In this document: one piece after another, positions 26,806 to 36,693 of the stretch
Layout of the letters: every line of letters begins with the position of its first letter
How positions within the stretch are numbered: the first letter of the stretch is position 1
DNA from: PGYT01 sp963675055
GTDB lineage: Bacteria > Bacteroidota > Ignavibacteria > Ignavibacteriales > Melioribacteraceae
NCBI GenBank assembly: GCA_963675055.2
Contig: CAXXJE010000001.1
Span: 1 to 64,000 of the forward strand
Direction: 5' to 3'
DNA length: 64,000 nt
Program-made: the position numbers and the translations under genes
Notes under the pieces: model-generated
What the model was told of the DNA's origin: nothing
The model's input: only the letters and a program-made list of their open reading frames with translations
The model's database searches: none

Positions 26806-29245
26806 TTTCAATTATAACCTCGCGGGCTTTGCTCCCTTCCGAAGGGCCAACAATACCGGCTTCTTCCAGCTGATCGACTATCCTGGCAGCACGTGAGTAT
26901 CCGAGTTTAAGTCTGCGTTGAAGCAGTGATACAGATCCCTGCTGGTGCCTGACTATTACCCTCGCGGCTTCATCGAACATCGGGTCCATATCAGCTAGGA
27001 AACTTCCGTTAGCCTGCTGCTTTTTCTCGAACATTGATGGAAGGAAATATCTTTTGGAAAATCCTTTTTGTACATAAATGAAATTCGTGACTTTTTCAAC
27101 TTCCTCGGTCGATATAAATGCGTTCTGAACGCGTATCGGCTTAGGCATACCACCGGGTAAAAAGAGCATGTCGCCTTTACCCAGTAATTGTTCAGCACCG
27201 TTCATATCAAGAATTGTACGTGAATCTATTCTGGTTGCAACCTGATAAGCTATTCTCGCCGGGAAGTTGGCTTTAATAACTCCGGTGATAACATTAACCG
27301 AAGGACGCTGGGTAGCCACGAGCAGATGTATACCGACTGCTCGAGCAAGCTGAGCTAATCTGGCTATAGGTTCTTCAACCTCCTTACCGGATGTCATCAT
27401 AAGATCGGCGAGCTCATCAATTACCACTACTATATAAGGCAGCTTATGATGCTGCATTTTTTCAGTATCAGGCGGCCGCTTTCTTGGATCGGCAACTTTA
27501 ATATTGTAATCAACGATATTCCTCACACCAATCTTAGCAAGTTTATCGTAACGTTTCTCCATCTCGTATTCAACGGCCTTTAGTGCAAGCAGAGCGTTGG
27601 ATGGTATCGTAATAATTTCTTCATCGAGATCAGGAGAAACTGCGAGGAAGTGTTTATTCAGTTTGCCGTAAAATGACAACTCAATTTTTTTAGGATCCAC
27701 AATCACGAATTTCACATCACTTGGATGCTTAGCATATATCAGACTCGTAATCATCATGTTGATACCGACACTCTTACCGGATCCTGTTGAACCGGCAATT
27801 AGAAGGTGAGGCATTTTCGCGAGATCGGTTATATAAACGTCTCCAGAAATCGTTTTACCTAAAGCCAGCGGAAGCTCAGCTTTCACATCGCCTATTTTGG
27901 ACAGAATACTTTTAGCTGATACGGTTGCTGATCTCTCGTTAGGAATTTCAACACCGATAGCGCTTTTGCCGGGAATAGGAGCGATAATACGTATACCTCG
28001 CGCGGCTAAAGCAAGTGCTATGTCATGCTCAAGAGAAACAATCCGGCTTATCTTAACACCAGGTGCAGGAACAATTTCATAAAGTGTAACAACAGGTCCG
28101 GGTGTAACTGAAATATCTTTAATCTCAATATCAAAGAGAGATAACTTCGCTTTTAATAACTCAGCATTCTGTTTTAGCTCGTGCTCGGGTATCCTGAAAT
28201 CTTCCCCCGGTATCGTTTGAAGCAGATCGACTCGTGGCCTTTTATAAGAAAGTTTTTCTTCCCATTGATTCGGGAGTTCAGCTTCTTCATCCTTATCAAT
28301 AGCCTTCACAGGAACATCATCAACTTTAGACTTCTTCGGTATCTGCGGCTCAACTTCCCCAACCGGTTCATCCGGTTCTGCAATTTTCTCTGCTTCTTCT
28401 TTTTGAATAATCCTGATGCTGGTTTCCTTTACTTCTTCAGGAATAGCAACACCTTCTTCCGGAACCTCGGGGACATAAGTGTCAGCTTCTTTCTGAGCTA
28501 TTTTTTTCCGCTTTCTTCGCTTCGGTTTCGGGGTTTCTTCGGGCTCTTCCTCAACCGGTTTCTTTATACTGATTCCGGATTTCTTTTCTTCCTCCTTATC
28601 TTCAAAAGAACCTGCAATCATATCCTTGATATAGTGGTAAATGCTTTCGAGTTTAATATCGAATGCAATTATAAACGCGACAACGAGCAGACCAATCAGG
28701 ACTATAATACTTCCGAGTCCGCCGAGCAGCCTGCCAATCCCTGTACCGAGGAAATCCCCTACTTTACCGGCGATTTCAGTATAATCCGATAGCACATTGA
28801 ATTCGGATCTGAGCACACCAAAGAATGCAGCTAATATCAGCGCAACGGAAATCAGGAAATTGGAAATATAAATTGAAATTCTGTAATACTGGTTCTTAAA
28901 GACCGCAACACCCCATACAAACAGAATTACCGGAAAAACAATTGAACTGAAGCCTATTGTTGAGTTGAGAAAAAAGTCTGAAATGTATGCACCGAATAAC
29001 CCCAGGGCATTGTTTATTTCAGAAGCTCTTTGTGCAAAATCCCTATCGGGAGAAAATATTTTGAATAAATCCGCGAATCCGAACAGAAGACTGTCTCTAT
29101 CATGCGCGGAATAGGTTAGAATACTGAGGAAAGACAACAGCGCTACTATCAGTAGAAAAAAGCCAAGTATTTTTTTTTTCTTTTCTACGGTGACCGAGAA
29201 ATAATTACTTTCGTTTTTAACTGCTTTCTTTTTTGATTTTGCCAT
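26768..29245 (-). CDS. ftsK: DNA translocase FtsK/SpoIIIE
   Basis: An 825-residue septal DNA motor. Four to five membrane helices lie in residues 27-200, followed by an acidic, Pro/Lys-rich linker (about 215-340). The motor has a Walker A 'LIAGSTGSGKSVGINMM' and Walker B 'YIVVVIDELADLMM', and the C-terminal gamma winged helix ('GSVSLLQRRLKLGYSRAARI') reads KOPS sites. FtsK pumps DNA at division and activates XerCD, whose XerD candidate is also here. A poly-A tract early in the gene is real sequence and does not break the frame. It is 13 bases downstream of comB. Confidence 0.96.
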   Translation of the reverse strand: MAKSKKKAVKNESNYFSVTVEKKKKILGFFLLIVALLSFLSILTYSAHDRDSLLFGFADLFKIFSPDRDFAQRASEINNALGLFGAYISDFFLNSTIGFSSIVFPVILFVWGVAVFKNQYYRISIYISNFLISVALILAAFFGVLRSEFNVLSDYTEIAGKVGDFLGTGIGRLLGGLGSIIVLIGLLVVAFIIAFDIKLESIYHYIKDMIAGSFEDKEEEKKSGISIKKPVEEEPEETPKPKRRKRKKIAQKEADTYVPEVPEEGVAIPEEVKETSIRIIQKEEAEKIAEPDEPVGEVEPQIPKKSKVDDVPVKAIDKDEEAELPNQWEEKLSYKRPRVDLLQTIPGEDFRIPEHELKQNAELLKAKLSLFDIEIKDISVTPGPVVTLYEIVPAPGVKISRIVSLEHDIALALAARGIRIIAPIPGKSAIGVEIPNERSATVSAKSILSKIGDVKAELPLALGKTISGDVYITDLAKMPHLLIAGSTGSGKSVGINMMITSLIYAKHPSDVKFVIVDPKKIELSFYGKLNKHFLAVSPDLDEEIITIPSNALLALKAVEYEMEKRYDKLAKIGVRNIVDYNIKVADPRKRPPDTEKMQHHKLPYIVVVIDELADLMMTSGKEVEEPIARLAQLARAVGIHLLVATQRPSVNVITGVIKANFPARIAYQVATRIDSRTILDMNGAEQLLGKGDMLFLPGGMPKPIRVQNAFISTEEVEKVTNFIYVQKGFSKRYFLPSMFEKKQQANGSFLADMDPMFDEAARVIVRHQQGSVSLLQRRLKLGYSRAARIVDQLEEAGIVGPSEGSKAREVIIENEDQLESLLKNL

Positions 29246-29258
29246 AACCAGGTAAAAT

Positions 29259-30002
29259 TTATTTTTCTTCAGCCATGTTTTTCGGAAGTACTTTCAAAGC
29301 ACCATCTAAAAAAACCGGCACAACATCAACATTGCTTAATTGACCGCATATTTCAATATCACTTTCAAATCCGTTATCAACAAGCCTTTTACCATGCTCG
29401 CAATCCTTAAGCATATTAACTAAATCCACACCGAATTCCTTGCTTAAAACAACACTTGCTTTTGCGGCATCAGTAATAGTAATATCTTCTTTCAGACCAA
29501 CCAATTCAGTGATCAGTCGTCCGGCACAGACTGTATCCTCAACGCAGAACATTCCGTTACTGCCGGCGCAAAGTATTTCAACATCTTCATTTAGTTCTGC
29601 AAGATGCTTTGCAATTGCCGACAAGTTATTAAAACTACATGTAAACAGGTTATCGGCGAATTTAGCTTTAACAACCGATTTAGATCCGTTGGTTGTAAAG
29701 AAGATAATGGACTTTGTATTAACTCTCTCAGATGTGTATTCCGCGGGGGAATTACCGAGATTAAATCCTTCTATCATTTTTGTATTTCGTTCACCACAAA
29801 GCAGCGTTTGTCCGCCATGAGCATTACCCGATATTTTCATTGCGAAATCAATGGAACCAACCGGTATAATTTCCTTCGCACCGTTTTTAAGAGCATGTGC
29901 GACTACGGTTGTTGCCCGAAGAACATCGATGATAACAACGGTTTTACCGGTAAAATAAAGTTCATCCACATTTTGTGGCGATAGTAATACGTGAATTTTC
30001 AT
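29259..30002 (-). CDS. comB: 2-phosphosulfolactate phosphatase family protein (ComB)
   Basis: A 247-residue soluble protein of the ComB family. Motifs: 'KTVVIIDVLRATTVVAHALK' near the N-terminus, 'GGQTLLCGERNTKMIEGFNL' and 'IIFFTTNGSKSVVKA'. In methanogens ComB removes phosphate from 2-phosphosulfolactate in coenzyme M synthesis; many bacteria without coenzyme M carry it with an uncertain role. No other coenzyme M genes are here. Its ATG shares one base with the gcvT stop codon (TAATG), so translation is probably coupled. Confidence 0.88.
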   Translation of the reverse strand: MKIHVLLSPQNVDELYFTGKTVVIIDVLRATTVVAHALKNGAKEIIPVGSIDFAMKISGNAHGGQTLLCGERNTKMIEGFNLGNSPAEYTSERVNTKSIIFFTTNGSKSVVKAKFADNLFTCSFNNLSAIAKHLAELNEDVEILCAGSNGMFCVEDTVCAGRLITELVGLKEDITITDAAKASVVLSKEFGVDLVNMLKDCEHGKRLVDNGFESDIEICGQLSNVDVVPVFLDGALKVLPKNMAEEK

Positions 30003-31087
30003 TAGATTTCTTTTACAAATGGTAAATCAACAATTTTAGCCGGAAATTCTTTTCCGCGGATAAGGAAATTCACCTCATTACCTTTCTCAGCAAATTCTCG
30101 TTTAACAAATCCCAGTGCAATCGGTTTCTCAAGAGTAGGACTTACAGTACCGCTTGTGATTGTACCAACCACCTCTCCGTTGATTGCAATATCATATCCT
30201 TTGCGGGGAAAACACTTAACATCTGAGATCATCGGAACAAGTTTCCTGTCAGGGACATTCTCTTTTACCTGCAATAACACATCTCGACCAATAAATTCAT
30301 CTTTGCCAAGCTTGGTAATCCAGCCGAGACCCGCTTCAAGGGTATTTGTGGATTTATCAATATCGTTACCGTACAGACAGTAACCCATTTCGAGTCGCAG
30401 ACTGTCGCGTGCAGCCAGTCCGACCGGTTTAATGTTGAATTCAGCGCCGAATTCGAAAACTTTGTTCCATATCAATTCAGCATCAGCCTCATTGCCTTTG
30501 AAATAAATTTCATAACCAAGTTCACCGGTGTAGCCTGTTCTGGAGATCAGCAGTTCAATTCCGGAATAATGCACGGTTTGAAAATGATAGTACTCGAGAT
30601 TCATCGGTTCGCTGCAGAGTTTTTCAACGACATCAATTGAGCGCGGACCTTGAACAGCAAGCAGTGAATATTCATCACTCTCATTAATTATTTCCACATC
30701 AAACTTGTTGTTACTTTTCATCCATTCGAAATCTTTTTCGATATTAGATGCATTTACAACCAGTAGAACTTCTACATCTGAAATTTTATAAACAAGAAGA
30801 TCATCAACAATCCCTGCATCCTCGTAGCACATAGCGGAATACTGAACTCGTCCGGGAGTTAGTTTACCCGCATTGTTAACAGTAATATACTGGATGAAGT
30901 CCATTGCTTTCGGACCTTTAATTCTAATCTGCCCCATGTGAGAGACATCAAACACACCCACACTGCTTCTAACAGCTTTATGTTCTTCAATAATAGATGA
31001 ATACTGAATGGGCATTTTATAGCCAGCAAAATCGACTATCTTAGCGCCGAGTTTATCATGAATATTGTAAAACCTTGTTTTCTTCAT
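30002..31087 (-). CDS. gcvT: Aminomethyltransferase GcvT (glycine cleavage T protein)
   Basis: About 361 residues, the normal length. It moves the aminomethyl carbon from the lipoylated H protein to tetrahydrofolate in glycine breakdown. Visible: 'FAGYKMPIQYSSIIEEHKAV', 'GVFDVSHMGQIRIKGP', 'ISRTGYTGELGYEIYFKG' and 'PVGLAARDSLRLEMGYCLYG', containing the folate-binding Asp and Glu positions. The ATG at 31087, two bases before the transaldolase stop region, fits better than an ATG 84 bases upstream that would read into that gene. gcvH and gcvP are not in the window, so this T gene is separate from them. Confidence 0.93.
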   Translation of the reverse strand: MKKTRFYNIHDKLGAKIVDFAGYKMPIQYSSIIEEHKAVRSSVGVFDVSHMGQIRIKGPKAMDFIQYITVNNAGKLTPGRVQYSAMCYEDAGIVDDLLVYKISDVEVLLVVNASNIEKDFEWMKSNNKFDVEIINESDEYSLLAVQGPRSIDVVEKLCSEPMNLEYYHFQTVHYSGIELLISRTGYTGELGYEIYFKGNEADAELIWNKVFEFGAEFNIKPVGLAARDSLRLEMGYCLYGNDIDKSTNTLEAGLGWITKLGKDEFIGRDVLLQVKENVPDRKLVPMISDVKCFPRKGYDIAINGEVVGTITSGTVSPTLEKPIALGFVKREFAEKGNEVNFLIRGKEFPAKIVDLPFVKEI

Positions 31088-31088
31088 A

Positions 31089-31736
31089 CTATTTCTTTTC
31101 CTGCTTTTTCCAATCGCTGAGGAATTTCTCCAACCCGATATCAGTGAGAGGATGTTTGAATAATTTTTCAATAACCGCGAACGGCACAGTTGCTACATCA
31201 GCACCCATTAATCCTGCTTCAATGATGTGCAAGGGGCTTCTGATACTAGCTACCAGTACCTGTGTATCATAATCGTAGTTATCATAAATGGTCACGATTT
31301 GTTCAATCAAATCCATACCAACATGGCTGATATCATCCAATCTGCCCACAAACGGACTAATATAAGTGGCGCCTGCTTTCGCGGCAAGTAAAGCCTGTGC
31401 TGGTGAAAAACAGAGTGTTACATTAGTATTAATGCCCTTATCGGAAAGAGCTTTAACAGCTTTTATTCCTTCCCGGATCAAAGGCACTTTGACGACTATG
31501 TTTTTATGGATTGCAGCCAGCTCTTCAGCCTCTTTCATAATGCCGTCATAATCAGTTGAAACAACTTCCGCGCTGATCGGTCCGTCAACAATTTTCAGAA
31601 TTTCATCAAGCAGTTGTTTAAAATCTTTGTTTTCTTTCGCTACAAGTGATGGATTAGTTGTTACGCCATCCAGTATACCCATTGCGGAGGCTTCTTTTAT
31701 CTCGTCGATATTGGCTGTATCAATAAAAAATTTCAT
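31089..31736 (-). CDS. Transaldolase, small (fructose-6-phosphate aldolase/TalC) type
   Basis: A 215-residue aldolase that forms a ten-membered small transaldolase-type barrel. The N-terminus 'MKFFIDTANIDEIKEASAMG' followed by 'GVTTNPSLVAKE' is diagnostic. The Schiff-base lysine is Lys83 in 'NIVVKVPLIREGIKAV', and 'CFSPAQALLAAKAGATYISP' and 'SPFVGRLDDISHVG' follow. It acts in the cytosol in the pentose phosphate pathway or as a fructose-6-phosphate aldolase; sequence alone does not separate the two. A 79-base gap with a short inverted repeat separates it from rng. Confidence 0.93.
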   Translation of the reverse strand: MKFFIDTANIDEIKEASAMGILDGVTTNPSLVAKENKDFKQLLDEILKIVDGPISAEVVSTDYDGIMKEAEELAAIHKNIVVKVPLIREGIKAVKALSDKGINTNVTLCFSPAQALLAAKAGATYISPFVGRLDDISHVGMDLIEQIVTIYDNYDYDTQVLVASIRSPLHIIEAGLMGADVATVPFAVIEKLFKHPLTDIGLEKFLSDWKKQEKK

Positions 31737-31815
31737 AATATCCCTTTGCGAATTAGTTAAAAATTATTCGAAAATTACTAAAAATAGTAACAAATCTTTA
31801 ATCGATTTCAACAGG

Positions 31816-33414
31816 TCATGAAAAATAATCGGTTACATCCTGTCCGGAACGGGTCTCAACGAACTGGAATTTCTGGAATCCGATTTTTTCATCCACTTCA
31901 ATTTTTAATCTGAAGAGATACTTGAACCTCATTTTCGTCACAAACGAAATTTTTCCGCTTCTCAGGCTATCGAACAGCGTAGGGTGAATGACCAGAGTAA
32001 GCGGCACGGATTTCTTTTCCTGTTTGAATCGTTTAAGCCATTCTTCGATCTCGTGCATGAGATTGGATTTTTTAGTAACCAGTCCCGTACCGTTGCAGTA
32101 AGGACACGGGTCATGCATAGACTGCATGATGTTTTCGCGAATTCTTTCGCGGGTAATCTGCATAAGACCGAACTCGGTCATTGGAAGAAGCGCAATTTTC
32201 GCGCGGTCTTTTTTAAACTCTTTTTTCAGTTCATCGTAAACCTTCTTGCGGTTTTTATCATCCTCGAGATCAATAAAGTCAATAACTATAAGTCCGCCGA
32301 TATCACGAAGTCTAAGCTGCCGAACAATTTCACGAGCCGCTTCCAGGTCGGTTTTCAATGAGTTAAGCTCCTGATCCTTTTTAGCCGCGTACCTGCCGCT
32401 GTTTACATCAACAACAACCATTGCTTCCGTGTGTTCAATAACGATATGTCCGCCGCTTGGCATCGGTACCCTGCGTCCGAGAAGAGCTTTAATCTGTTCC
32501 TCAATATTGAACTCTTCAAAGATTGGCGAAGAATCACGGTAATACTCAACCTTTTTAATAAGCTCCGGCTGAATAAACTGAATATAGTCTTTAATTTCTT
32601 TGAACAATTTTTTAGAATCAATGAATATCTTAGATACATCAGGAGTGAACAAATCGCGAATTACGCTTACTGTTGTACTCAGGTCCTCATAAACAATAGC
32701 CGGAGGATTCTGATTTTTAATGCTATTTTGAATTTCTTGCCATGTGCTAACCAGGAACTTAAGGTCACCCATAAGGGCTTTCTCTTCCTGGTCTTTTGCT
32801 GCAGTTCTAATGATCAGTCCGCAATTTCTCGGCAATATTCCGCGAGCTATTCTGCGAAGTCTGCGCCTCTCCCTGTAGTCGATTATCTTCTTTGATACAC
32901 CGATTTTATTATCGAAAGGTAAAAGAACGCAAAATCTTCCGGGAATTGAGATGGAGGAAGTAACCCTGACACCCTTTCCTTTAACCGGTTCCTTAATAAT
33001 CTGAACAATAATCTCTTCCCCTTTACGGAGTTTCGGAATGGATCGTTCCCTATTATTATCGGACTTTGCATTCGCATGCGTTTTATTGTAAAGCGGTTTG
33101 GAATTATCTTCCAGTACGGTACCGTTTTCGTCATCTTCGAAATCGCTTTCATCATCGTCGTCGAAGATGCCTTTCATATCATCAAGTTTATCTCCGATGT
33201 CCGAAAAATGCAGGAAAGCATCATGCTTAAGTCCAATATCGATAAATGCGGCCCGAATACCGGGCAATACTCTTGCTACCTTGCCAAGGTATAAACTGCC
33301 TACCATTCTTCGTTTTTCAGGATGGTCGATAAAAAAATCGACTAGTTTGCTATTCTCAGTGATAGCAACCCTGTTCTGCGAAGCGGTAGAATTAATAATT
33401 ATTTCTTTAGTCAT
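31816..33414 (-). CDS. rng: Ribonuclease G/E family endoribonuclease
   Basis: A 532-residue protein, the size of RNase G without the long RNase E scaffold tail. An N-terminal S1 domain ('GSLYLGKVARVLPGIRAAFI') carries an unusual acidic insertion at about 78-125, rich in Asp, Glu and Asn. The catalytic core has 'IEHTEAMVVVDVNSGRY' and 'GGLIVIDFIDLEDDKNRKKV' (metal-binding Asp residues). The zinc-link is 'CPYCNGTG'. It cleaves single-stranded A/U-rich RNA and may process 16S rRNA 5' ends. It lies 17 bases downstream of dusB. Confidence 0.93.
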   Translation of the reverse strand: MTKEIIINSTASQNRVAITENSKLVDFFIDHPEKRRMVGSLYLGKVARVLPGIRAAFIDIGLKHDAFLHFSDIGDKLDDMKGIFDDDDESDFEDDENGTVLEDNSKPLYNKTHANAKSDNNRERSIPKLRKGEEIIVQIIKEPVKGKGVRVTSSISIPGRFCVLLPFDNKIGVSKKIIDYRERRRLRRIARGILPRNCGLIIRTAAKDQEEKALMGDLKFLVSTWQEIQNSIKNQNPPAIVYEDLSTTVSVIRDLFTPDVSKIFIDSKKLFKEIKDYIQFIQPELIKKVEYYRDSSPIFEEFNIEEQIKALLGRRVPMPSGGHIVIEHTEAMVVVDVNSGRYAAKKDQELNSLKTDLEAAREIVRQLRLRDIGGLIVIDFIDLEDDKNRKKVYDELKKEFKKDRAKIALLPMTEFGLMQITRERIRENIMQSMHDPCPYCNGTGLVTKKSNLMHEIEEWLKRFKQEKKSVPLTLVIHPTLFDSLRSGKISFVTKMRFKYLFRLKIEVDEKIGFQKFQFVETRSGQDVTDYFS

Positions 33415-33431
33415 TTAATAACTCACAAAAT

Positions 33432-34496
33432 TTAATTTATCTCGCTGTTAAGTTCAGTCAGCCAGAACTGAACCTTTTTGCTGAATCGCTTAAATACAAT
33501 TTCGCTGTTGTTAGTAGAAAAGTATTTATCTTCAATTTTAACAGAGTGCGTTTCAATCAGTTCCTGCATACAGATAACATCAACACAGGAGAACAATTTA
33601 TCAATAAGCTGATCAATTCCCGGTTGTTTCATATAATACCAAATAATATGCTTTTTGGCTTTATTAACACCCGCTTTTTCACCATACTCCGACACCAACA
33701 TTTTAATATGTTTAAGTGCTATGCCTTTAATCTCGTTAATTGATGGTTCACCGGGATCGTTACCACTCGCCATAAACTCATTGAATCTTCTAAACAAAAA
33801 CGGATTACCCAGCACACCTCTCGCAACCATTATGGAATCGCATCCCGTTTGATCGAGGAGCTGTTTCGCATCCTGCGGAGTAAATACAGAACCATTACCA
33901 ACAACCGGGATACTCACATTCTGCTTAACCTTAGTAATATAATCCCAACGGGCATCCTGATCATATCTGTCGGTTTTTACTCGTGAATGCACAGTAATAA
34001 ATGAAGCCCCGCTATCTTCCACTACACGGGAAATATCAATCACATTAATATTGTTTGTATCTTTCCCGAGTCTGACTTTGACCGACACCGGAATCTTACC
34101 GGCTTCATCAACAATTGCTTTAACAAGTTTCCCGAGGTTGGCGGGATCATCGAGGAGACTTGCGCCCATACAATAATTGGTTACTCTACTAACCGGGCAT
34201 CCGCAGTTGAAGTCGATTACGTCAGGTTTAAACTGTTTGAGCTCGTCTACGGCGCCTCTAAGATAATCAGCATTATTGCCAAGCAGTTGAACGCCGACAG
34301 GTTTTTCTTCTTTGGGGAAGGACAAAAGACGCAGTGTTGCAAACTCATTTTTAACAACGCCTTTCGCGCTTACCATCTGAGTAAACGTTAACCCGGCACC
34401 GTATTCTTTAGAAATTTTCCTGAATGCTGAATCAGATATTTCCGCCAACGGTGCAACAAGGAGTTTATAGCCAAGATCAAGATCACCTATTTTCAT
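33432..34496 (-). CDS. dusB: tRNA-dihydrouridine synthase (DusB-like)
   Basis: A 354-residue flavoenzyme that reduces uridine to dihydrouridine in tRNA. The TIM-barrel starts 'LLVAPLAEISDSAFRKISKE'; the active-site cysteine lies in 'NYCMGASLL' after 'DVIDFNCGCPVSRVT'. FMN contacts are visible in 'VKVRLGKD', 'ITVHSRVK', 'IPVVGNGSVF' and 'SIMVARGVLGNPFLFRRF'. The C-terminal third is the helical tRNA-binding domain. It is the first gene after the pnp terminator; no clear promoter was seen. Confidence 0.93.
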   Translation of the reverse strand: MKIGDLDLGYKLLVAPLAEISDSAFRKISKEYGAGLTFTQMVSAKGVVKNEFATLRLLSFPKEEKPVGVQLLGNNADYLRGAVDELKQFKPDVIDFNCGCPVSRVTNYCMGASLLDDPANLGKLVKAIVDEAGKIPVSVKVRLGKDTNNINVIDISRVVEDSGASFITVHSRVKTDRYDQDARWDYITKVKQNVSIPVVGNGSVFTPQDAKQLLDQTGCDSIMVARGVLGNPFLFRRFNEFMASGNDPGEPSINEIKGIALKHIKMLVSEYGEKAGVNKAKKHIIWYYMKQPGIDQLIDKLFSCVDVICMQELIETHSVKIEDKYFSTNNSEIVFKRFSKKVQFWLTELNSEIN

Positions 34497-34535
34497 TTAA
34501 TCTACTTCAATAACGAATAGAATGCATTTAAAACA

Positions 34536-34568
34536 AAAAATGCTGAATATCTGCTATTCAGCATTTTT
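34536..34568 (-). terminator. Intrinsic terminator after pnp
   Basis: A 14-bp perfect stem (AAAAATGCTGAATA with TATTCAGCATTTTT, five-base loop) is followed on the minus strand by further A/T sequence with T runs. It lies 10 bases after the pnp stop and ends the rimP-to-pnp operon. Confidence 0.85.
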
Positions 34569-34578
34569 AATTAAACGC

Positions 34579-36681
34579 TTATTCAGTATCCGTTTCTTTG
34601 TTTTCTTTATCTTTCAGTAAGACTTTCCTTGAAAGACTCATCTTACCATTTTCGACTTTCAATAACTGAACATCAACCACTTCACCTTCTTTTAATACGT
34701 CGGTGACTTTGTTAATGCGTTTATTGTCTATTTGCGAAATATGAAGCAGACCCTGTACACCAGGAAGAATTTCAACGAAAGCTCCGAAATCGGTGATCTT
34801 AACAACCTTGCCTGTATAATTCTTTCCAACTTCAGGATCAGTTGCTAAAAGTTTGATAAACTCTTTAGCTTTCTTTGCTAGTTCGGAATCATTTCCGGCT
34901 ATACTAACACTACCGTCTTCCTCTATATAAACTTCAACACTGTAGTCTTTTTGAATAGCTTGTATAGTCTTTCCGCCGGAACCAATAATTGCTCCGATCT
35001 TGTCAGGATTAATCTTAGTAAACAGTAATGAAGGTGCAAGCGGAGAAATATTCTCACGCGGTTCGGCAATAACTTCGTTCATTTTACCGAGGATATGCAT
35101 CCTTCCTTCTTTGGCCTGCATAAGCGCCTGTTCCATTATCTCGTAGGATATTCCCTGAATTTTAATATCCATCTGGAAAGCTGTAATACCTTCCGAGGAT
35201 CCGGCAACTTTAAAGTCCATATCGCCGAGATGATCTTCATTACCAAGAATATCACTTAATACTGCGAATTGGTCATCTTCTTTTACAAGACCCATAGCGA
35301 TACCGGCAATGGCACATTTAACAGGAACACCGCCGTCCATCAATGCCAGCGAACCGGCACAAACAGTAGCCATTGATGAAGATCCGTTTGATTCAAGTAT
35401 ATCAGAATTAAGTCTGAGAATGTAGGGGAATTTTTCTTCCTCAGGCGTAATATATTTGAGTGCGCGCTCGGCAAGATTGCCATGCCCGATTTCTCTTCTG
35501 CCTGTTCCGCCGTAACGACCGGTTTCACCGACGCTGAAAGGCGGGAAGTTATAATGAAGCAGGAATCGTTTTTTGAACTCGTCCTGGAGTCCGTCAATTA
35601 TCTGCTCGTCACCTTTTGTTCCGAGTGTAAGAGTAGTTAAACTCTGTGTTTCACCGCGTGTAAACAAGGACGATGCGTGAGTTCTCGGGAGTAAACCAAC
35701 TTCAACAGATATTGGTCTGATATCAGTAGTTGTACGTCCGTCAAGTCTAATACCTTTTTCAAGTATTTGTTTACGCATTAGGTCTTTCTCGATATCATGC
35801 AGAATATTCTTGATATCGTTTTCCTTTTCCGGGTATTTCTCAGCAAGCTGCTCGAGAACACTCTCAGCCAGTTCACTGTTTTTGGCTGCGCGCTCTTCTT
35901 TCGCCAGTACTGAGGAAACAATTTCAGCAAATTTATCTTTAGCAAGTCCCTCAACATCTTTTTTCAATTCAGCATCGACCTGCTTCTCTTCAACAACCAT
36001 TTTCTCTTTACCGCATTCGGCTCTGAGTTCGTTTTGAAGCTGAATAATTTTCTTAATCTCGCCATGAGCGAATTGTAAAGCAGCCAGCAAGTCTTCTTCT
36101 CTAACTTCTTTAGCTTCGCCTTCAACCATCATAATCGAATTTTCCGTACCGGCAACAACCAGTTCCATGTCGCCCGCCTCGGTTTCGGCATGAGTAGGAT
36201 TGCAGATAAAGCTACCGTCAACCCTAACAATTCTCACTTCACCAATCGGTTCAAGAAATGGGATATCCGATATTGCGAGTGCGGCGGAAGCGCCAACTGC
36301 GCCAATAACGTCAGCATCATATTTGCCATCGTAAGAATATACAAACGCCGCTATCTGCGTATCGTTATTATAAGAATCCGGAAATAACGGACGGATAGGT
36401 CTGTCGATCAGTCTGCCGCTAAGTATTTCCTTTTCAGTTGGTCGTCCTTCCCTTTTAAAAAATCCACCGGGAAACTTACCTGCAGCGAAAGCTCTTTCGC
36501 GGTATTCGACCGATAAGGGGAAATAATCAATATCGTCTCTTACACCTGAAGCAACGGCGGTAACAAGAACCATCGTTTCTCCGTACGTAACCATAACGGC
36601 GCCATTAGACTGTTTAGCCAGTTTACCTGTTTCAATTACCAGCTTCTCTCCGCCGATTTCAATTTCTTTTTTGTATGTCAT
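34579..36681 (-). CDS. pnp: Polyribonucleotide nucleotidyltransferase (PNPase)
   Basis: A 700-residue phosphorolytic 3'-5' exoribonuclease of the RNA degradosome. In order: a first RNase PH domain ('ETMVLVTAVASGVRDDIDYF', 'FFKREGRPTEKEILSGRLID'), a helical linker rich in Glu and Lys, a second active RNase PH domain ('RTHASSLFTRGETQSLTTLT'), the KH domain 'KIGAIIGSGGKTIQAIQKDY' and a terminal S1 domain ('GKVVKITDFGAFVEILPGVQ'). All are complete. It is the last gene of the translation operon, 12 bases downstream of rpsO, the common bacterial order. Confidence 0.97.
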   Translation of the reverse strand: MTYKKEIEIGGEKLVIETGKLAKQSNGAVMVTYGETMVLVTAVASGVRDDIDYFPLSVEYRERAFAAGKFPGGFFKREGRPTEKEILSGRLIDRPIRPLFPDSYNNDTQIAAFVYSYDGKYDADVIGAVGASAALAISDIPFLEPIGEVRIVRVDGSFICNPTHAETEAGDMELVVAGTENSIMMVEGEAKEVREEDLLAALQFAHGEIKKIIQLQNELRAECGKEKMVVEEKQVDAELKKDVEGLAKDKFAEIVSSVLAKEERAAKNSELAESVLEQLAEKYPEKENDIKNILHDIEKDLMRKQILEKGIRLDGRTTTDIRPISVEVGLLPRTHASSLFTRGETQSLTTLTLGTKGDEQIIDGLQDEFKKRFLLHYNFPPFSVGETGRYGGTGRREIGHGNLAERALKYITPEEEKFPYILRLNSDILESNGSSSMATVCAGSLALMDGGVPVKCAIAGIAMGLVKEDDQFAVLSDILGNEDHLGDMDFKVAGSSEGITAFQMDIKIQGISYEIMEQALMQAKEGRMHILGKMNEVIAEPRENISPLAPSLLFTKINPDKIGAIIGSGGKTIQAIQKDYSVEVYIEEDGSVSIAGNDSELAKKAKEFIKLLATDPEVGKNYTGKVVKITDFGAFVEILPGVQGLLHISQIDNKRINKVTDVLKEGEVVDVQLLKVENGKMSLSRKVLLKDKENKETDTE

Positions 36682-36693
36682 CTAAAAATCCTT

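Noticed and set aside
26768..29245. Frameshift in ftsK at the poly-A/T tract near 29170
   Set aside because: The frame continues smoothly into the membrane domain and the length is normal.
30002..31171. Longer gcvT start at 31171
   Set aside because: The extra 28 residues are out-of-frame translation of the transaldolase 3' end and have no similarity to GcvT.
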